14,207 bases of DNA from Syntrophomonadaceae bacterium (GTDB taxonomy: Bacteria > Bacillota > Ch66 > Ch109), in the NCBI GenBank assembly GCA_012512295.1, contig JAAZDI010000356.1, positions 1 through 14,207 of the forward strand. The letters run 5' to 3'. The notes under the pieces are model-generated. The model made no database searches. It was not told the DNA's origin and worked only from the letters and a program-made list of their open reading frames with translations. The position numbers were made by a program, and so were the translations under genes. This document shows, piece by piece, positions 14,150 to 14,207 of this stretch. Each line of letters begins with the position of its first letter. Positions within the stretch are counted from its first letter, which is position 1.

Positions 14150-14178
14150 ATTATATTCTAATTTCTTGCGCAGAACAA
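14150..14178 (-). promoter_or_regulatory. sigma-A promoter for the small Cys-rich gene
   Basis: Minus-strand TTGTTC (14178-14173), a 17-base spacer and a perfect TATAAT (14155-14150). The start point would be about 43 bases before the ATG at 14100. It supports that start over the ATG at 14151. Confidence 0.5.
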
Positions 14179-14207
14179 TAGCCTCCAGCAAAATCAAAAA
14201 ACCTTAA

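Overview
The window looks like a chromosomal segment of an endospore-forming Firmicute with low-to-moderate G+C. It is probably a member of the Clostridia in the broad Peptococcaceae/Desulfotomaculum-like sense. The evidence is the gene order dpaB-asd-dapG-dapA-rnjB-tepA-ylzJ-(uppP)-ftsK/spoIIIE, which closely follows the Bacillus subtilis spoVFB-asd-dapG-dapA-rnjB-tepA-ylzJ-spoIIIE block. Strong AGGAGG-type ribosome binding sites and frequent TTG/GTG starts fit the same picture. All genes I support lie on the minus strand, so transcription runs from high to low coordinates. No tRNA, rRNA, CRISPR array, insertion sequence or phage gene was seen.

Layout, in the direction of transcription (right to left). 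14100-13846: a small cysteine-rich protein of unknown function, with its own promoter and terminator. 13845-13317: a 530-bp gene-free stretch with a strong terminator and a nearby hairpin whose loop is complementary to one terminator arm. 13316-12025: a translationally coupled pair, a YedE/YeeE-family transporter and a one-domain TusA-like sulfur/selenium carrier, ending in a terminator. 12024-11718: a non-coding region with nested inverted repeats and a candidate plus-strand small RNA, followed by a very good sigma-K-type promoter. 11717-11100: dipicolinate synthase subunit B. 10898-7623: asd-dapG-dapA, the common aspartate-to-dihydrodipicolinate route, closed by a strong terminator. 7622-7160: a long leader with a clear promoter in front of rnjB. 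7159-5498: RNase J, with a terminator after it. 5137-4131: tepA-ylzJ, overlapping by ATGA, with a terminator. 3906-749: uppP and the FtsK/SpoIIIE DNA translocase, 5 bases apart. 651-1: the N-terminal 217 codons of mnmH (tRNA 2-selenouridine synthase), cut by the window edge.

How the genes fit together. Asd, DapG and DapA make the precursor that feeds both lysine/diaminopimelate (cell wall) and dipicolinic acid. DpaB, probably made late in the mother cell, is half of the enzyme that diverts this precursor into spore dipicolinate. SpoIIIE/FtsK pumps the chromosome into the forespore, UppP recycles the peptidoglycan lipid carrier, and TepA is a Clp-fold protease linked in B. subtilis to spore outgrowth. 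MnmH at one end and the YedE/TusA pair at the other suggest selenium use, although thiosulfate uptake is a real alternative for the pair. The least explained parts are the non-coding regions around yedE/tusA and ahead of rnjB, and the small Cys-rich protein.
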